A stretch of 64,000 bases of DNA from Streptomyces sp. NBC_00425 (lineage in GTDB: Bacteria > Actinomycetota > Actinomycetes > Streptomycetales > Streptomycetaceae), in NCBI RefSeq assembly GCF_036030735.1, contig NZ_CP107928.1:1674001-1738000 (forward strand), given 5' to 3'. How positions within the stretch are numbered: position 1 is the stretch's first letter; each line of letters begins with the position of its first letter. Shown here in pieces: positions 17,566 through 27,065 of the stretch. Under the pieces are notes generated by a model. It saw only the letters and a program-made list of their open reading frames with translations. It was not told where the DNA came from and did no database searches. The position numbers and the translations under genes are program-made.

Positions 17566-18233
17566 GCCGTACCACCATCGAGAGCAGCGAGACGAACACC
17601 GTGAGCAGCTACGACTACGAGAAGGACGGAGCGGCCATCTACCGCCGGTCCTTCGCCACCATCCGCGCGGAGTCCGACCTCGAAGGACTGCCCGCCGACG
17701 TCAGCCAGGTCGCGGTCCGGATGATCCACGCCTGCGGGATGGTCGACCTCGTACACGACCTGGCGTACACGCCGTCCGTCGTGGCCCGCGCCCGCGAGGC
17801 CCTGCGGGCCGGCGCGCCGATCTTCACCGACGTGCAGATGGTGGCCAGCGGGGTGACCCGACGTCGGCTGCCCGCCGCCAACGACGTGCTGTGCACGCTG
17901 TCCGACCCGAGCGTGCCGGAGCTGGCGGCGCGGCAGGGCACCACGCGCACCGCCGCCGCGCTGGAGCTGTGGCGGGACCGGCTCGAGGGCTCGGTGGTCG
18001 CCGTCGGCAACGCGCCCACCGCCCTCTTCCGGCTGCTGGAGATGATCGAGGAGGGCGCGCCCCGGCCCGCCGCCGTGATCGGCGCGCCGGTCGGGTTCAT
18101 CGGCGCGGCCGAGTCCAAGGACGCCCTGGCGGCGAACACGCTCGGCCTGGAGTACCTGGTGGTGCGCGGACGCCGTGGCGGCAGCGCCATCGCGGCCGCC
18201 GCGCTCAACGCGATCGCGAGCGAGGAAGAATGA
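17562..18233 (+). CDS. cobH: Precorrin-8X methylmutase CobH
   Basis: A 223-residue enzyme that moves the C11 methyl group to C12, forming hydrogenobyrinate. The catalytic-His signature [11 protein letters not shown] falls near residues 47-57. It is followed by [20 protein letters not shown] and [12 protein letters not shown], both standard for the family. The N-terminal ~20 residues ([18 protein letters not shown]) are a variable extension, and GTG/ATG starts slightly downstream are possible. ATG 17562 overlaps the cobG stop by 4 nt (ATGA), which argues for translational coupling. Confidence 0.95.
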   Translation: MSRTTIESSETNTVSSYDYEKDGAAIYRRSFATIRAESDLEGLPADVSQVAVRMIHACGMVDLVHDLAYTPSVVARAREALRAGAPIFTDVQMVASGVTRRRLPAANDVLCTLSDPSVPELAARQGTTRTAAALELWRDRLEGSVVAVGNAPTALFRLLEMIEEGAPRPAAVIGAPVGFIGAAESKDALAANTLGLEYLVVRGRRGGSAIAAAALNAIASEEE

Positions 18234-19717
18234 GCGGCAAGCTGTACGGCGTCGGGCTCGGCCCCGGCGACCCGTCCCTGATGACCGTACGGGCCGTCGA
18301 GGTGATCGGCGAGGCGGACGTGATCGCGTATCACAGCGCGCGGCACGGCCGGTCCATCGCCCGCTCGATCGCGGCGAAGCACCTGCGCGCCGACCACGTC
18401 GAGGAGCGGCTGGTCTACCCGGTCACCACGGAGACCACCGACCACCCGGGCGGCTACCAGGGCGCCATGGACGAGTTCTACGCCGAGGCGGCCGCCCGGC
18501 TGGCCGTGCATCTCGACGCGGGTCGCACGGTCGCGGTGCTCGCCGAGGGCGATCCGCTGTTCTACGGCTCCTACATGCACATGCACAAGCGGCTCGCCGA
18601 CCGTTACGAGACCGAGGTCGTCCCCGGTGTCACGTCGGTGTCCGCCGCCGCCGCCCGGCTGGGCGCCCCGCTCGCCGAGGGCGAGGAGGTGCTGACGGTG
18701 CTGCCGGGCACGCTGCCCGAGGAAGAGCTCACCGCGCGGCTCGCCGCCACCGACGTGGCCGTCGTGATGAAGCTCGGCCGCACCTTCCCCAAGGTGCGGC
18801 GCGCCCTGGAGGCCGCGGGACGGCTGGACGAGGCGCGGTACGTGGAGCGGGCCACGATGAGCGGGGAGCGGACCGGCGAACTGGCCGACGTGGACCCGGA
18901 GTCGGTGCCCTACTTCTCGGTGGCCGTGCTGCCCAGCCGGGTCGACGCCGAGCGTCCCGTGCGGCCCCTCGGGGACGTCGTGGTGGTCGGCACCGGCCCC
19001 GCCGGCCCGTTGTGGCTGACGCCCGAGACCCGGGCCGCGCTGGCCGCCGCCGACGATCTGGTGGGCTACACCACGTACCTCGACCGGGTGCCCGTGCGGC
19101 CCGGACAGCTGCGGCACGGCAGCGACAACCGGGTGGAGTCCGAACGCGCCGAGTTCGCGCTGCAGCTGGCGCAGCGCGGGCGGCGGGTGGCCGTCGTCTC
19201 CGGCGGCGACCCGGGGGTGTTCGCGATGGCGACCGCCGTCCTGGAGGCCGCCTCGCAGCCCGAGTACGCGGACGTGCCGGTGCGGGTGCTGCCGGGGGTG
19301 ACCGCCGCCAACGCAGCCGCCGCCCGCGCGGGCGCCCCGCTCGGCCACGATTACGCCACCATCTCCCTCTCCGACCGGCTCAAGCCGTGGGAGGTGATCG
19401 CCGATCGGCTGCGCGCGGCGGCCTCGGCGGACCTGGTGCTGGCCCTGTACAACCCGGGCTCGCACAGCCGCACCTGGCAGGTGGGCAAGGCGCGCGAGCT
19501 GCTGCTGGAGCACCGGGCGCCGGACACCCCGGTGGTGGTCGCGCGCGACGTCGGCGGCCCCGGCGAGCGGGTGCGGATCGTGCGGCTGGCCGATCTGGAC
19601 CCCGCCGTGGTCGACATGCGGACGATCCTGCTGGTGGGCTCCTCACAGACCCGGGCCGTGCGGCGGGGGGACGGCGAGCAGATCGTCTGGACCCCCCGCC
19701 GGTACCCCGAGGCGTGA
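18230..19717 (+). CDS. cobIJ: Bifunctional precorrin-2 C20- / precorrin-3B C17-methyltransferase (CobIJ fusion)
   Basis: A 495-residue fusion of two SAM-dependent tetrapyrrole methylases. Residues 1-240 are CobI-like ([39 protein letters not shown]). Residues 245-495 are CobJ-like ([51 protein letters not shown]). The enzyme adds the C20 methyl group to precorrin-2 and, after CobG acts, contracts the ring and methylates C17. GAGGAAG precedes an ATG that overlaps the cobH stop by 4 nt. This fusion is common in actinobacteria. Confidence 0.95.
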   Translation: MSGKLYGVGLGPGDPSLMTVRAVEVIGEADVIAYHSARHGRSIARSIAAKHLRADHVEERLVYPVTTETTDHPGGYQGAMDEFYAEAAARLAVHLDAGRTVAVLAEGDPLFYGSYMHMHKRLADRYETEVVPGVTSVSAAAARLGAPLAEGEEVLTVLPGTLPEEELTARLAATDVAVVMKLGRTFPKVRRALEAAGRLDEARYVERATMSGERTGELADVDPESVPYFSVAVLPSRVDAERPVRPLGDVVVVGTGPAGPLWLTPETRAALAAADDLVGYTTYLDRVPVRPGQLRHGSDNRVESERAEFALQLAQRGRRVAVVSGGDPGVFAMATAVLEAASQPEYADVPVRVLPGVTAANAAAARAGAPLGHDYATISLSDRLKPWEVIADRLRAAASADLVLALYNPGSHSRTWQVGKARELLLEHRAPDTPVVVARDVGGPGERVRIVRLADLDPAVVDMRTILLVGSSQTRAVRRGDGEQIVWTPRRYPEA

Positions 19718-19722
19718 GCGTG

Positions 19723-19748
19723 GGCGGCGCCGGGCGACCGGCGCCGCC
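19723..19748 (+). terminator. Hairpin after cobIJ
   Basis: A perfect 11-bp stem (GGCGGCGCCGG at 19723-19733 and its complement at 19738-19748) closes on a GCGA (GNRA) tetraloop 6 bp past the cobIJ stop. There is no T-run. The remaining ~245 bp to the cobK stop are GC-rich with an imperfect GACGCCACC/CACGGACGGCA-type repetition and no credible gene. Confidence 0.65.
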
Positions 19749-19994
19749 GCGGCCGTCAGGGGCGGGGACGCCACCCTGCGCGGACGTCGGCGGCACAGGC
19801 GTGAGCAGGGCAGCCGGCACGGGCGGGGACGCCACCAGCACGGGCGCCGGGGACGAGGACGCCACCCGCACGGACGGCAACGGCGAGGACGCCTCCCACA
19901 CGGACGGCACGGGCTCGGGCGTGAGGCCAAGGCATCAGGGGCCGGGTCCCCTCCCGTGTGGACGGCAGGGGCGGGACGTGAGAACGGCGGGACG

Positions 19995-20744
19995 TCAGGG
20001 GCGGGCGGCGAGGCGCTCCGCCACCCAGCGGGCCGCCTGCTCGGGTTCCTCCACCTCGGGCACGCCCTCGGGGACGGCCGGCCGCCGGACCACGACCACG
20101 GGCAGCCCGGCCTCACGGGCCGCGGTCAGCTTCGGCGCGGTCGCCGCTCCTCCGCTGTCCTTCGTCACCACGACGTCGATGCGGTGGCGGCGCAGCAGCT
20201 CACGCTCCCCGTCCAGGCTGAAGGGGCCGCGGTCGAGCAGGATCTCGCAGTGCGGCGGGCGCGGGGCCTCGGGCGCGTCGACGGACCGCACGAGGAACCA
20301 CGGTCCGTCCAGGGCGGCGAACGCGGGCAGGCCCATCCGTCCCGTGGTGAGGAACACGCGGCGGCCGAGCGCGGGCAGCAGCCGCGCCGCGTGCTCCAGG
20401 GAGTCGGCCTCGTGCCAGCGGTCGCCCTCGACGGGGACCCAGCCGGGGCGGCGCAGGGCGAGCAGGGGAACATGGGCGGTGGCGGCGGACCGTGCCGCGT
20501 GGAAGCTGATGGTCCCGGCGAAGGGGTGGGTGGCGTCGATGAGCGCGTCGACGGCCCGCTCGCGCAACCAGGCCGTCAGCCCTTCGGTCCCGCCGAAGCC
20601 ACCGACGCGGACCTCGCCCGGCGGCAGCCGGGGACTGGCCACCCGTCCGGCCAGGGAGCTGGTCAGCTCCAGGCCGGGCGTGCCGTGCAGCAACTCGGCG
20701 AGGCGGCGGGCCTCCGTGGTTCCGCCGAGAATCAGTACGTGCAC
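19995..20744 (-). CDS. cobK: Precorrin-6A reductase (CobK/CbiJ)
   Basis: A 249-residue NADPH-dependent reductase converting precorrin-6A to dihydroprecorrin-6 (6B). The Rossmann start HVLILGGTTEARRLAELL opens the protein, so GTG 20744 is well fixed. DALIDATHPFAGTISFHAA (near 72-90) and DVVVTKDSGG with ATAPKLTAAREAGLPVVVV near the C-terminus are the other family signatures. It is divergent from cbiD with only 18 bp between the two start codons, so each promoter must overlap the other gene's 5' end. Confidence 0.92.
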   Translation of the reverse strand: MHVLILGGTTEARRLAELLHGTPGLELTSSLAGRVASPRLPPGEVRVGGFGGTEGLTAWLRERAVDALIDATHPFAGTISFHAARSAATAHVPLLALRRPGWVPVEGDRWHEADSLEHAARLLPALGRRVFLTTGRMGLPAFAALDGPWFLVRSVDAPEAPRPPHCEILLDRGPFSLDGERELLRRHRIDVVVTKDSGGAATAPKLTAAREAGLPVVVVRRPAVPEGVPEVEEPEQAARWVAERLAARP

Positions 20745-20762
20745 GAGAGTCCGGATCCGATC

Positions 20763-21905
20763 ATGAGCAGTGACGTGGCAGGCGCGGGCGACCCGAAGGG
20801 CGGCCGCGGCGCACAACTCAAGCACACCGGGCTGCGGCCGGGCTGGACGACCGGCGCCTGTGCGACGGCGGCCACCACGGCCGCCTACACCGCCCTGCTG
20901 ACCGGCGGGTTCCCCGACCCGGTGACGATCACGCTGCCGAAGGGGCAGACGCCGGCGTTCGCCCTGGCGGCCGAGGAGCTGACGGACGAGCACGCCATGG
21001 CCGGGATCGTGAAGGACGCCGGCGACGATCCGGACGTCACGCACGGGGCGCTGGTCCGGGCCACGGTGCGGTTGCTGCCGGCCGGTTCCGGGGTGGTGTT
21101 CCGGGCGGGGCCCGGCGTGGGCACGGTCACCCTTGCCGGCCTGCCCCTGCCGGTCGGGGAGCCCGCCGTCAACCCGGTCCCGCGCCAGATGATGCGCGAC
21201 CACGTGGCCGAGGTGGCGGCCCGGCACGGCGGTGCCGGGGACGTCGAGATCACCCTCTCCGTCGACCACGGCGAGGAGATCGCCCGCTCCACCTGGAACC
21301 CGCGTCTGGGCATCCTCGGCGGGCTGTCCATCCTCGGCACGACCGGGATCGTCGTGCCGTACTCCTGCTCGGCGTGGATCGACTCCATCCGGCGGGGCGT
21401 GGACGTGGCCCGGGCTGCGGGCCGCACGCATGTCGCCGGGTGCACGGGGTCGACGTCGGAGCGGACGGTCCTCGCCGAGTACCGGCTGCCCGAGGACGCC
21501 CTGCTCGACATGGGCGACTTCGCCGGCGCGGTCCTGAAGTACGTGCGCCGCCATCCCGTGGACCGTCTGACGATCTGCGGCGGCTTCGCCAAGCTCTCCA
21601 AGCTCGCCGCGGGCCACCTCGACCTGCACTCGGCCCGTTCCCAGGTCGACAAGGGCTTCCTCGCCGAGCTGGCCCGAAGGGGCGGCGCGGGCCCGGCGCT
21701 CGCCGCGGAGGTGGCCGGCGCCAACACGGGGCTCGCAGCGCTCCAGCTGTGCGCCGCGGCCGGGGTCCCGCTCGGCGACCTCGTGGCGACGACCGCCCGC
21801 GACGAGGCGCTGGGCGTGCTGCGCGGGGCCCCGGTCGCGGTCGACGTCATCTGCATCGACCGCGCGGGGACGGTCGTGGGCCGCAGCGCGGTGGCCGGAC
21901 CGTAG
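20763..21905 (+). CDS. cbiD: Cobalt-precorrin-5B C1-methyltransferase (CbiD)
   Basis: A 380-residue CbiD-family enzyme, which methylates C1 after loss of the C2 fragment. Landmarks are LRPGWTTGACATAATTAAYT near 20-40, TWNPRLGILGGLSILGTTGI near 177-196, YSCSAWIDSIRRGVDVARA and GDFAGAVLKY. ATG 20763 is the annotated choice; GTG 20773 is an alternative, and neither has a good ribosome site. CbiD is normally placed in the anaerobic branch, yet its neighbours here are CobG and CobN, and no CobF-type gene is present in the window. Confidence 0.93.
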   Translation: MSSDVAGAGDPKGGRGAQLKHTGLRPGWTTGACATAATTAAYTALLTGGFPDPVTITLPKGQTPAFALAAEELTDEHAMAGIVKDAGDDPDVTHGALVRATVRLLPAGSGVVFRAGPGVGTVTLAGLPLPVGEPAVNPVPRQMMRDHVAEVAARHGGAGDVEITLSVDHGEEIARSTWNPRLGILGGLSILGTTGIVVPYSCSAWIDSIRRGVDVARAAGRTHVAGCTGSTSERTVLAEYRLPEDALLDMGDFAGAVLKYVRRHPVDRLTICGGFAKLSKLAAGHLDLHSARSQVDKGFLAELARRGGAGPALAAEVAGANTGLAALQLCAAAGVPLGDLVATTARDEALGVLRGAPVAVDVICIDRAGTVVGRSAVAGP

Positions 21906-22042
21906 CCACACTGCCCGCCGCTCCCTGCCCCCTGCCCCCCTGCTCGCGACCCGCCGCAGCCGAGCCGCGCGCCGTTCGTCCCGTGAGGGTGTGACCGACG
22001 CGTGCCGGCCCTGCGCCGCTGTGCGCCGTCGGGCGCGGGCGT

Positions 22043-22792
22043 TCAGCAGATGTGGCGGTCGCGGTCCGGGGAGTAGAGGTGGCTGTCGCGGAACTGCTCC
22101 GCTCCCAGCGTCCGGCCGACCATGATGACGGCCGTGCGCAGCACCCCGGCCTCCTTCACCTTGCCGGCGATCTCGTCGAGCGTGCCACGGATGATCAGCT
22201 CCTCGGGGCGGGAGGCGTAGGCGACGACGGCGGCGGGGCAGTCGGCGCCGTAGTGCGGAAGGAGCTCGCCGACGACCCGGTCCACGTAACGGGCCGCGAG
22301 GTGCAGCACGATCAGCGCGCCGCTGCGGCCGAGGGTGGCCAGGTCCTCGCCCTCGGGCATGGCGGTGGCCCGGTGGGCGATCCGGGTGAGGATGACGGTC
22401 TGGCCGACGGTCGGCACGGTCAGCTCGCGCTTGAGGGCGGCGGCCGCGGCGGCGAAGGCGGGCACGCCGGGGACGACCTCGTAGGGCACGCCGGCCGCGT
22501 CGAGGCGCCGCATCTGCTCGGCGACGGCGCTGAACACCGACGGGTCGCCGGAGTGCAGCCGCGCCACGTCGTGCCCCTCCTCGTGGGCGCGCACCAGCTC
22601 GGCGGTGATCCGGTCGAGATCCAGCTGGGCGGTGTCCACCAGCCGTGCGTCCGGCGGGCATTCGGCGAGCAGCTCGCGCGGGACCAGACTGCCCGCGTAC
22701 AGACAGACCCGGCAGGCGGCGAGCGTGCGCGCGCCGCGCACCGTGATCAGGTCGGCGGCGCCGGGCCCGGCGCCGATGAAGTACACGGTCAT
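22043..22792 (-). CDS. cobM: Precorrin-4 C11-methyltransferase (CobM)
   Basis: A 249-residue SAM-dependent tetrapyrrole methylase. The N-terminal VYFIGAGPGAADLITVRGAR, LHSGDPSVFSAVAEQMRRLD near 97-116 and VILTRIAHRATAMPEGEDLA near 150 identify the CobM/CbiF type that methylates C11. ATG 22792 overlaps the cobL stop by 4 nt, so cobL-cobM form a coupled pair transcribed away from the other genes. It ends at 22043, facing cbiD tail to tail. Confidence 0.95.
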   Translation of the reverse strand: MTVYFIGAGPGAADLITVRGARTLAACRVCLYAGSLVPRELLAECPPDARLVDTAQLDLDRITAELVRAHEEGHDVARLHSGDPSVFSAVAEQMRRLDAAGVPYEVVPGVPAFAAAAAALKRELTVPTVGQTVILTRIAHRATAMPEGEDLATLGRSGALIVLHLAARYVDRVVGELLPHYGADCPAAVVAYASRPEELIIRGTLDEIAGKVKEAGVLRTAVIMVGRTLGAEQFRDSHLYSPDRDRHIC

Positions 22793-24069
22793 CGGTCTTC
22801 TCCCGCAGAGGTGTCGAGGGTCTTGTGGACGGCCCACTGGGTCACCGGCATCGCCTGCCGCCAGCCGGTGAAGGCGCCGACGGGGACGGCGTGCGCCACC
22901 GCCAGCCGCACCAGCTCGCCTCCGTGACGACGACGGGCCTCGGCGAGCAGCGCCTCCGACTCCATCGTCACGGTGTTGGCGACCAGTCGCCCGCCGGCCG
23001 GCAGCGCCTCCCAGCAGACGTCGAGGAGGCCGGGCGCGGTGAGACCGCCGCCGACGAACACCGCGTCGGGCGGCGGGAGTTCGGCGAGGGCCGCGGGCGC
23101 CGCGCCGGTGACCACGCGCAGTCCGGGCACCCCGAGCCGGTCGGCGTTGCGGGCGATGCGCGCGGCCCGCGCCGGGTCCCGCTCGACGGTGACCGCACGG
23201 CACGAGGGATGCGTGCGCATCCACTCGATCGCGATGGAGCCCGAGCCGCCGCCGACGTCCCAGAGCAGCTCACCAGGGGCAGGGGCGAGTGCGCCGAGCG
23301 TGGCCGCGCGGACGTGCCGCTTGGTGAGCTGCCCGTCGTGCTCGTACGCCTCGTCCGGCAGCCCGGGGCCCGCGCCGAGCCGCAGCGCGTGCGGGGCGCG
23401 GCGGCACTCGACGGCGACGATGTTGAGCGGGTCGCCGAGCGGTCCGTCGGCGGGCCAGTCGTCGGCGGTGCGCGGCGCGGTCATGTGCTCCCGCGCACCG
23501 CCGAGTTGCTCCAGGACGCGCATCGGGCTGGGCCCGAAACCCCGGTCGCGCAGCAGGGCGGCGATCTGAGCGGGGGCGCCGGCGTCCGCGCCGAGGACGA
23601 GGAGCCGCCGGCCGCTGTGCAGGGCGCCGGCGAGGCGGGCCGCAGGGCGGCCGACGAGCGTGACGACCTCGGCGTCCTCGAGCGGCCAGCCGAGCCGGGC
23701 GGCGGCGAGGGAGACCGACGAGGGGTGCGGCAGCACGTGCAGTCGCGCGGGGCCGAGTTCCTCGGCGAGGGCGCGTCCGATGCCGTGGAACATGGGGTCC
23801 CCGCTGGCCAGGACGGCGATCCGGCGGCCGGCGTGCGTGGCGAGGAGGCCGGGGACCGCGGGTCGCAGCGGCGAGGGCCAGGGGACGCGCAGGCCGGCGC
23901 AGTCGGGCGGCAGGAGGTCCAGCTGACGCGGACCCCCGATCAGGACCTCGGCCGCGCCCAACGCGGCGCGGGAGGCCTCCGGGAGACCCGCCCAGCCGTC
24001 TGCTCCGATCCCGACGACGGTGACGGCGGCGGTGACGGCGGGCGACGGTCCTGGTCGTGCGGGGGTCAC
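22789..24069 (-). CDS. cobL: Precorrin-6Y C5,15-methyltransferase (decarboxylating) CobL
   Basis: A 426-residue fusion. Residues 15-220 are a CbiE-like tetrapyrrole methylase (VVGIGADGWAGLPEASRAAL; VLASGDPMFHGIGRALAEEL). Residues 235-410 are a CbiT-like Rossmann methylase with TKRHVRAATLGALAP and the SAM motif LLWDVGGGSGSIAIEWMRTH. Together they methylate C5 and C15 and decarboxylate the acetate at C12. The start is GTG 24069; a TAGAGT -10-like element lies about 40 bp upstream. I found no second cobalamin riboswitch in the 208-bp gap before it. Confidence 0.94.
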   Translation of the reverse strand: MTPARPGPSPAVTAAVTVVGIGADGWAGLPEASRAALGAAEVLIGGPRQLDLLPPDCAGLRVPWPSPLRPAVPGLLATHAGRRIAVLASGDPMFHGIGRALAEELGPARLHVLPHPSSVSLAAARLGWPLEDAEVVTLVGRPAARLAGALHSGRRLLVLGADAGAPAQIAALLRDRGFGPSPMRVLEQLGGAREHMTAPRTADDWPADGPLGDPLNIVAVECRRAPHALRLGAGPGLPDEAYEHDGQLTKRHVRAATLGALAPAPGELLWDVGGGSGSIAIEWMRTHPSCRAVTVERDPARAARIARNADRLGVPGLRVVTGAAPAALAELPPPDAVFVGGGLTAPGLLDVCWEALPAGGRLVANTVTMESEALLAEARRRHGGELVRLAVAHAVPVGAFTGWRQAMPVTQWAVHKTLDTSAGEDR

Positions 24070-24277
24070 TGCGCGCTACCTCGGTGTTCGTGGACGGCTC
24101 GGGACGACAGGGGCGCACTCTACTGGGCGGTGGCCTGCGCGTTCCCGCCCGGGTGCCCCCGCCCGCCTCCTGCCGCGCGGCCGCGGCGGTGCGGCTCGCC
24201 ACCACCATGCGGGAGGCCGCCGTCGGTGACCGTGCTGATCCAGCACGGAATCGACGGCTGGCCCCGGACGTTCGCCG

Positions 24278-25099
24278 TCACCGGCGGACTTGCCCGACCT
24301 CCGTGCTCGGAGCAGCCGCCCTCACTGGAGTCGAATCAGGAGCCGAGACGACCGCAGTCGAACGCGTCGATTCCGCTATGGACTTGACGCCGCCGTGCGC
24401 GGTGAGTCCACCGTCGACCGGGATCTCGGCCCCGGTGATGAAGGAGGAGTCGTCGGACAGGAGGAAGACCACGAGCGGGGCGACCTCGTGCACGGTTCCG
24501 GTGCGGCCGAGCGGAGTCTCGCGGACGTTCGCCTCACGGAAGGCGGACGCGGCGGAGGCGGTCATCTCGGTCTCGATGAAGCCGGGGTGGATCGTGTTGA
24601 CGCGGATGCCGCGCGGGCCGAGTTCCGTGACGGCCGCCTTCGACAGGCCGCGCAGCGCCCATTTGCTCGTCGTGTAGGCGACCGGGGAGTGGCCGGTGAG
24701 CGCGGCGACGGAGCCGACGTTCACGATGGACGAGCCGGGCGGCATGAGGGGTGTCAGGTGCTGGATGGCGAGGAGTGGGCCGGTGACGTTGACGGCGTGG
24801 ACGCGGGCGATGTCGTCGGGGGTCACCTCGTCGAGGCGGGCGCGCCAGGTGATGCCCGCGTTGTTCACCAGGCCGTGCACCTGGCCGTACGACTCCCGCA
24901 GTTCAGCGGCCAGCTGTGCCCACTGCTCCTCGTCGGTGACGTCGAGGCGGCGGCAGCCGGGCGCCGGAGTGGCGTCGGTGGCGATGACCCGGGCTCCCTC
25001 GCGGGTCAGGGCCTCGGCCTCGGCGGCGCCCTGGCCACGCGCGGCACCGGTCACGACGACGACCCTGCCGAGGAGCCTCCCGGGGCGCCCGTCGTTCAC
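24278..25099 (-). CDS. Short-chain dehydrogenase/reductase (SDR)
   Basis: A 273-residue SDR, last gene of the aromatic-catabolic operon. The cofactor motif TGAARGQGAAEAEAL is near residues 17-31, followed by NNAG, a catalytic Ser in VNVGSVAALTG and YTTSK (Tyr and Lys of the active site), then IRVNTIHPGFIETEM. About 35 residues after the usual C-terminal VDGGLTAHGG form a polar extension. GTG 25099 overlaps the upstream FAH gene's stop by 4 nt. It probably oxidises or reduces a pathway intermediate; the substrate is unknown. Confidence 0.85.
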   Translation of the reverse strand: MNDGRPGRLLGRVVVVTGAARGQGAAEAEALTREGARVIATDATPAPGCRRLDVTDEEQWAQLAAELRESYGQVHGLVNNAGITWRARLDEVTPDDIARVHAVNVTGPLLAIQHLTPLMPPGSSIVNVGSVAALTGHSPVAYTTSKWALRGLSKAAVTELGPRGIRVNTIHPGFIETEMTASAASAFREANVRETPLGRTGTVHEVAPLVVFLLSDDSSFITGAEIPVDGGLTAHGGVKSIAESTRSTAVVSAPDSTPVRAAAPSTEVGQVRR

Positions 25100-26067
25100 G
25101 GCCGCTCCCGGGTGCGCCGGCGGGCGGTCGGCAGCGACACCGGGTTCCTGCCCGCGATCACGGTGTTGGAGACGGCGCCGATGCCCTCCACGGTGAGCGT
25201 GACGGTGTCGCCCGGCTTCAGCGGAGGCGGGGACTGCTCGCCCCGGACGCCCCACAGCTCGGCGAGGCAGCCGCCGTTGCCGCAGGTGCCCGAGCCGAGC
25301 ACGTCGCCGGGGCGGACGACGGCGCCGCGTGAGGCGTAGGCGACCATCTCCTCGAAGGTCCAGCTCATGTTGGACAGCAGGTCCTCGCCGACGACCTCGC
25401 CGTTCACCGAGGCGGTCAGCGCGAGGCGCAGAAACCCGTCGGCGTCGCGGTACGGCTCCAGTTCGTCGGCGGTGACCAGGTACGGGCCGAGGGTGGCGGC
25501 CGTGTCCTTGCCCTTGCACGGGCCGAGGCGGACCTGCATCTCGCGGGACTGCAGGTCGCGGGCCGACCAGTCGTTGAAGATCGTGTACCCGATGATGTGG
25601 TTCCGTGCCTGCTCCGGCGTCAGGTCCCGCCCCTCCCGGCCGATGACGGCGGCGACCTCCAGCTCGAAGTCGAGGACTTCGCTGCCCGGCGGCACCGGGA
25701 CGTCGTCGTGGGCGCCGATGACGGCGTACGGGTTGGTGAAGTAGAACGTCGGGGCGTCGTACCAGGCTTCGGGTACGCCGCCGACGCCGTCCACGGAACG
25801 CCGTACCCCTTCGACGTGTTCCTCGAAGGTGACGAAGTCCCGCACGGTGGGCGGTTGGAGCGGCGGAAGGAGCCGCACCTGCGAGACATGGGGGCCCGGC
25901 GGGACGTCGAGCGTGGCGGCGCCGGCGCGCAGGAGGGCGTCGAGTCCGTCGCCGGAGCCGATCAGCTCCGTGAGCGAGCGCGCCCCGGCGACCGGGCGGA
26001 GGGCGCCGTCCTCCTGCACGACGGCGACCCGGCGCCGGTGTCGGTGTTCATAGGTGGCGAAACGCAT
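25096..26067 (-). CDS. Fumarylacetoacetate-hydrolase-family protein (operon copy 2)
   Basis: A 323-residue FAH-fold hydrolase/isomerase. The metal and active-site region reads DFELEVAAVIGREGRDLTPE near 133-152, with the preceding Glu in FVTFEEHVEGVRR. It is followed by GYTIFNDWSARDLQSREMQV, KDTAATLGPYLVT and GDVLGSGTCGNG. Relatives split C-C bonds of 1,3-diketone-like ring-fission products or isomerise and decarboxylate them. It lies 34 bp after the dioxygenase gene and overlaps the SDR gene by 4 nt, so it probably acts on the ring-cleavage product. A second FAH gene heads the operon. Confidence 0.88.
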   Translation of the reverse strand: MRFATYEHRHRRRVAVVQEDGALRPVAGARSLTELIGSGDGLDALLRAGAATLDVPPGPHVSQVRLLPPLQPPTVRDFVTFEEHVEGVRRSVDGVGGVPEAWYDAPTFYFTNPYAVIGAHDDVPVPPGSEVLDFELEVAAVIGREGRDLTPEQARNHIIGYTIFNDWSARDLQSREMQVRLGPCKGKDTAATLGPYLVTADELEPYRDADGFLRLALTASVNGEVVGEDLLSNMSWTFEEMVAYASRGAVVRPGDVLGSGTCGNGGCLAELWGVRGEQSPPPLKPGDTVTLTVEGIGAVSNTVIAGRNPVSLPTARRRTRERP

Positions 26068-26101
26068 GCAGGGCTCCAGGTTCCGACGGTGTTCGAAGGG
26101 A

Positions 26102-27040
26102 TCAGACCGGCGGGGCGACGAACACGCCGCGGTCGACGTCGTTGAAGGACTCCTTGGCGACCAGCTCGTTCATGGGGTTGGCGGTGCCCCACTGGTCGGT
26201 GACCTCGGGCTGGGAGAAGTCGTAGACGTGGGGGTGCCAGGCGTCCTCGTCCAGCAGCTCCAACTCCGTCGTGTACTCGACGGTGTTGCCGTGCGGGTCG
26301 AGGAAGTACGTGAAGGTGTTGTCGCCCGCCACGTGCCGGCCGGGGCCCCATACCTTCTGGACGCCGGCCCGCATCACCCGGCCGGAGCCGCGCATGTACT
26401 CGTCCAGGCCGCGCATCTCGAAGGAGACGTGGTGCAGGGAGGTGTGCGGGCCCTTGGCGATGGCCATGGAGTGGTGCTGGTTGCTGATCCGCATGAAGTG
26501 CATGACGTCGCCGACGTACGGCGAGCTGAGCGTGTCGGAGTGGCGGAAGCCGAGGTGACGCTCGTACCACTCACGGGTCCGGTCGAGGTCCGGTGAGTTC
26601 AGCACGACGTGGGACAGCTTGACCGGGATGGACTCCTTCTCCTCGATCCTGCGGTGCTGCCGCACGTCCACGTCGGCGGAGACCTCGATGGTGCGGCCGT
26701 CGATGTCGAAGAAGCGGAAGCCGTAGCCGCCTCCGGGGGTGTCCACCCTGCCCGGCCGGGAGATCAACTGGACGCCGCCCGCGAGCAGTCGCTCGGCCAG
26801 GGCGTCCACGTCCGCCGCGCTCCCGGCGCCGTAGGAGACCAGGTCGAGGCGCTTCTCCTCGGCCTTGCGCAGGCGTACGACGTACTGTTCGGGGCTGCCC
26901 TCGGCGGCGAGGAAGGAGATGCCGGAGTCCTCGGCGACCTTGGTCAGGCCCCAGACGCCGGCGTAGAAGTCGAGCTGCTTGTCGTAGTCGGGCACGGCGA
27001 GGTCGACGTGCCGCAGATGCGTCAGCAGGCGTGCGCTCAT
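26102..27040 (-). CDS. VOC-superfamily extradiol ring-cleavage dioxygenase
   Basis: A 312-residue two-domain vicinal-oxygen-chelate protein (residues 8-130 and 140-290). The C-terminal module keeps the iron-ligand pattern of type I extradiol dioxygenases: His in KLSHVVLNSPD, His in SLHHVSFEMRG and Glu in GNTVEYTTELE. The N-terminal module (HLRHVDLAVPDYDKQLDFYA) lacks a complete set, as is usual for two-domain enzymes of this type. It should open a catecholic ring next to the hydroxyls using O2 and Fe(II). It sits mid-operon between the amidohydrolase and FAH genes. Confidence 0.88.
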   Translation of the reverse strand: MSARLLTHLRHVDLAVPDYDKQLDFYAGVWGLTKVAEDSGISFLAAEGSPEQYVVRLRKAEEKRLDLVSYGAGSAADVDALAERLLAGGVQLISRPGRVDTPGGGYGFRFFDIDGRTIEVSADVDVRQHRRIEEKESIPVKLSHVVLNSPDLDRTREWYERHLGFRHSDTLSSPYVGDVMHFMRISNQHHSMAIAKGPHTSLHHVSFEMRGLDEYMRGSGRVMRAGVQKVWGPGRHVAGDNTFTYFLDPHGNTVEYTTELELLDEDAWHPHVYDFSQPEVTDQWGTANPMNELVAKESFNDVDRGVFVAPPV

Positions 27041-27065
27041 GGTGGGGGTTCCTTCTCTGTGAGGT

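Noticed and set aside
19718..19994. Possible Asp/Thr/Gly-repeat peptide continuing after cobIJ
   Set aside because: It has no start with a ribosome site and the composition follows imperfect DNA repetition; more likely non-coding sequence after a terminator hairpin.
24070..24277. Second cobalamin riboswitch upstream of cobL
   Set aside because: No GCCACTG box or other conserved core element was found on either strand.
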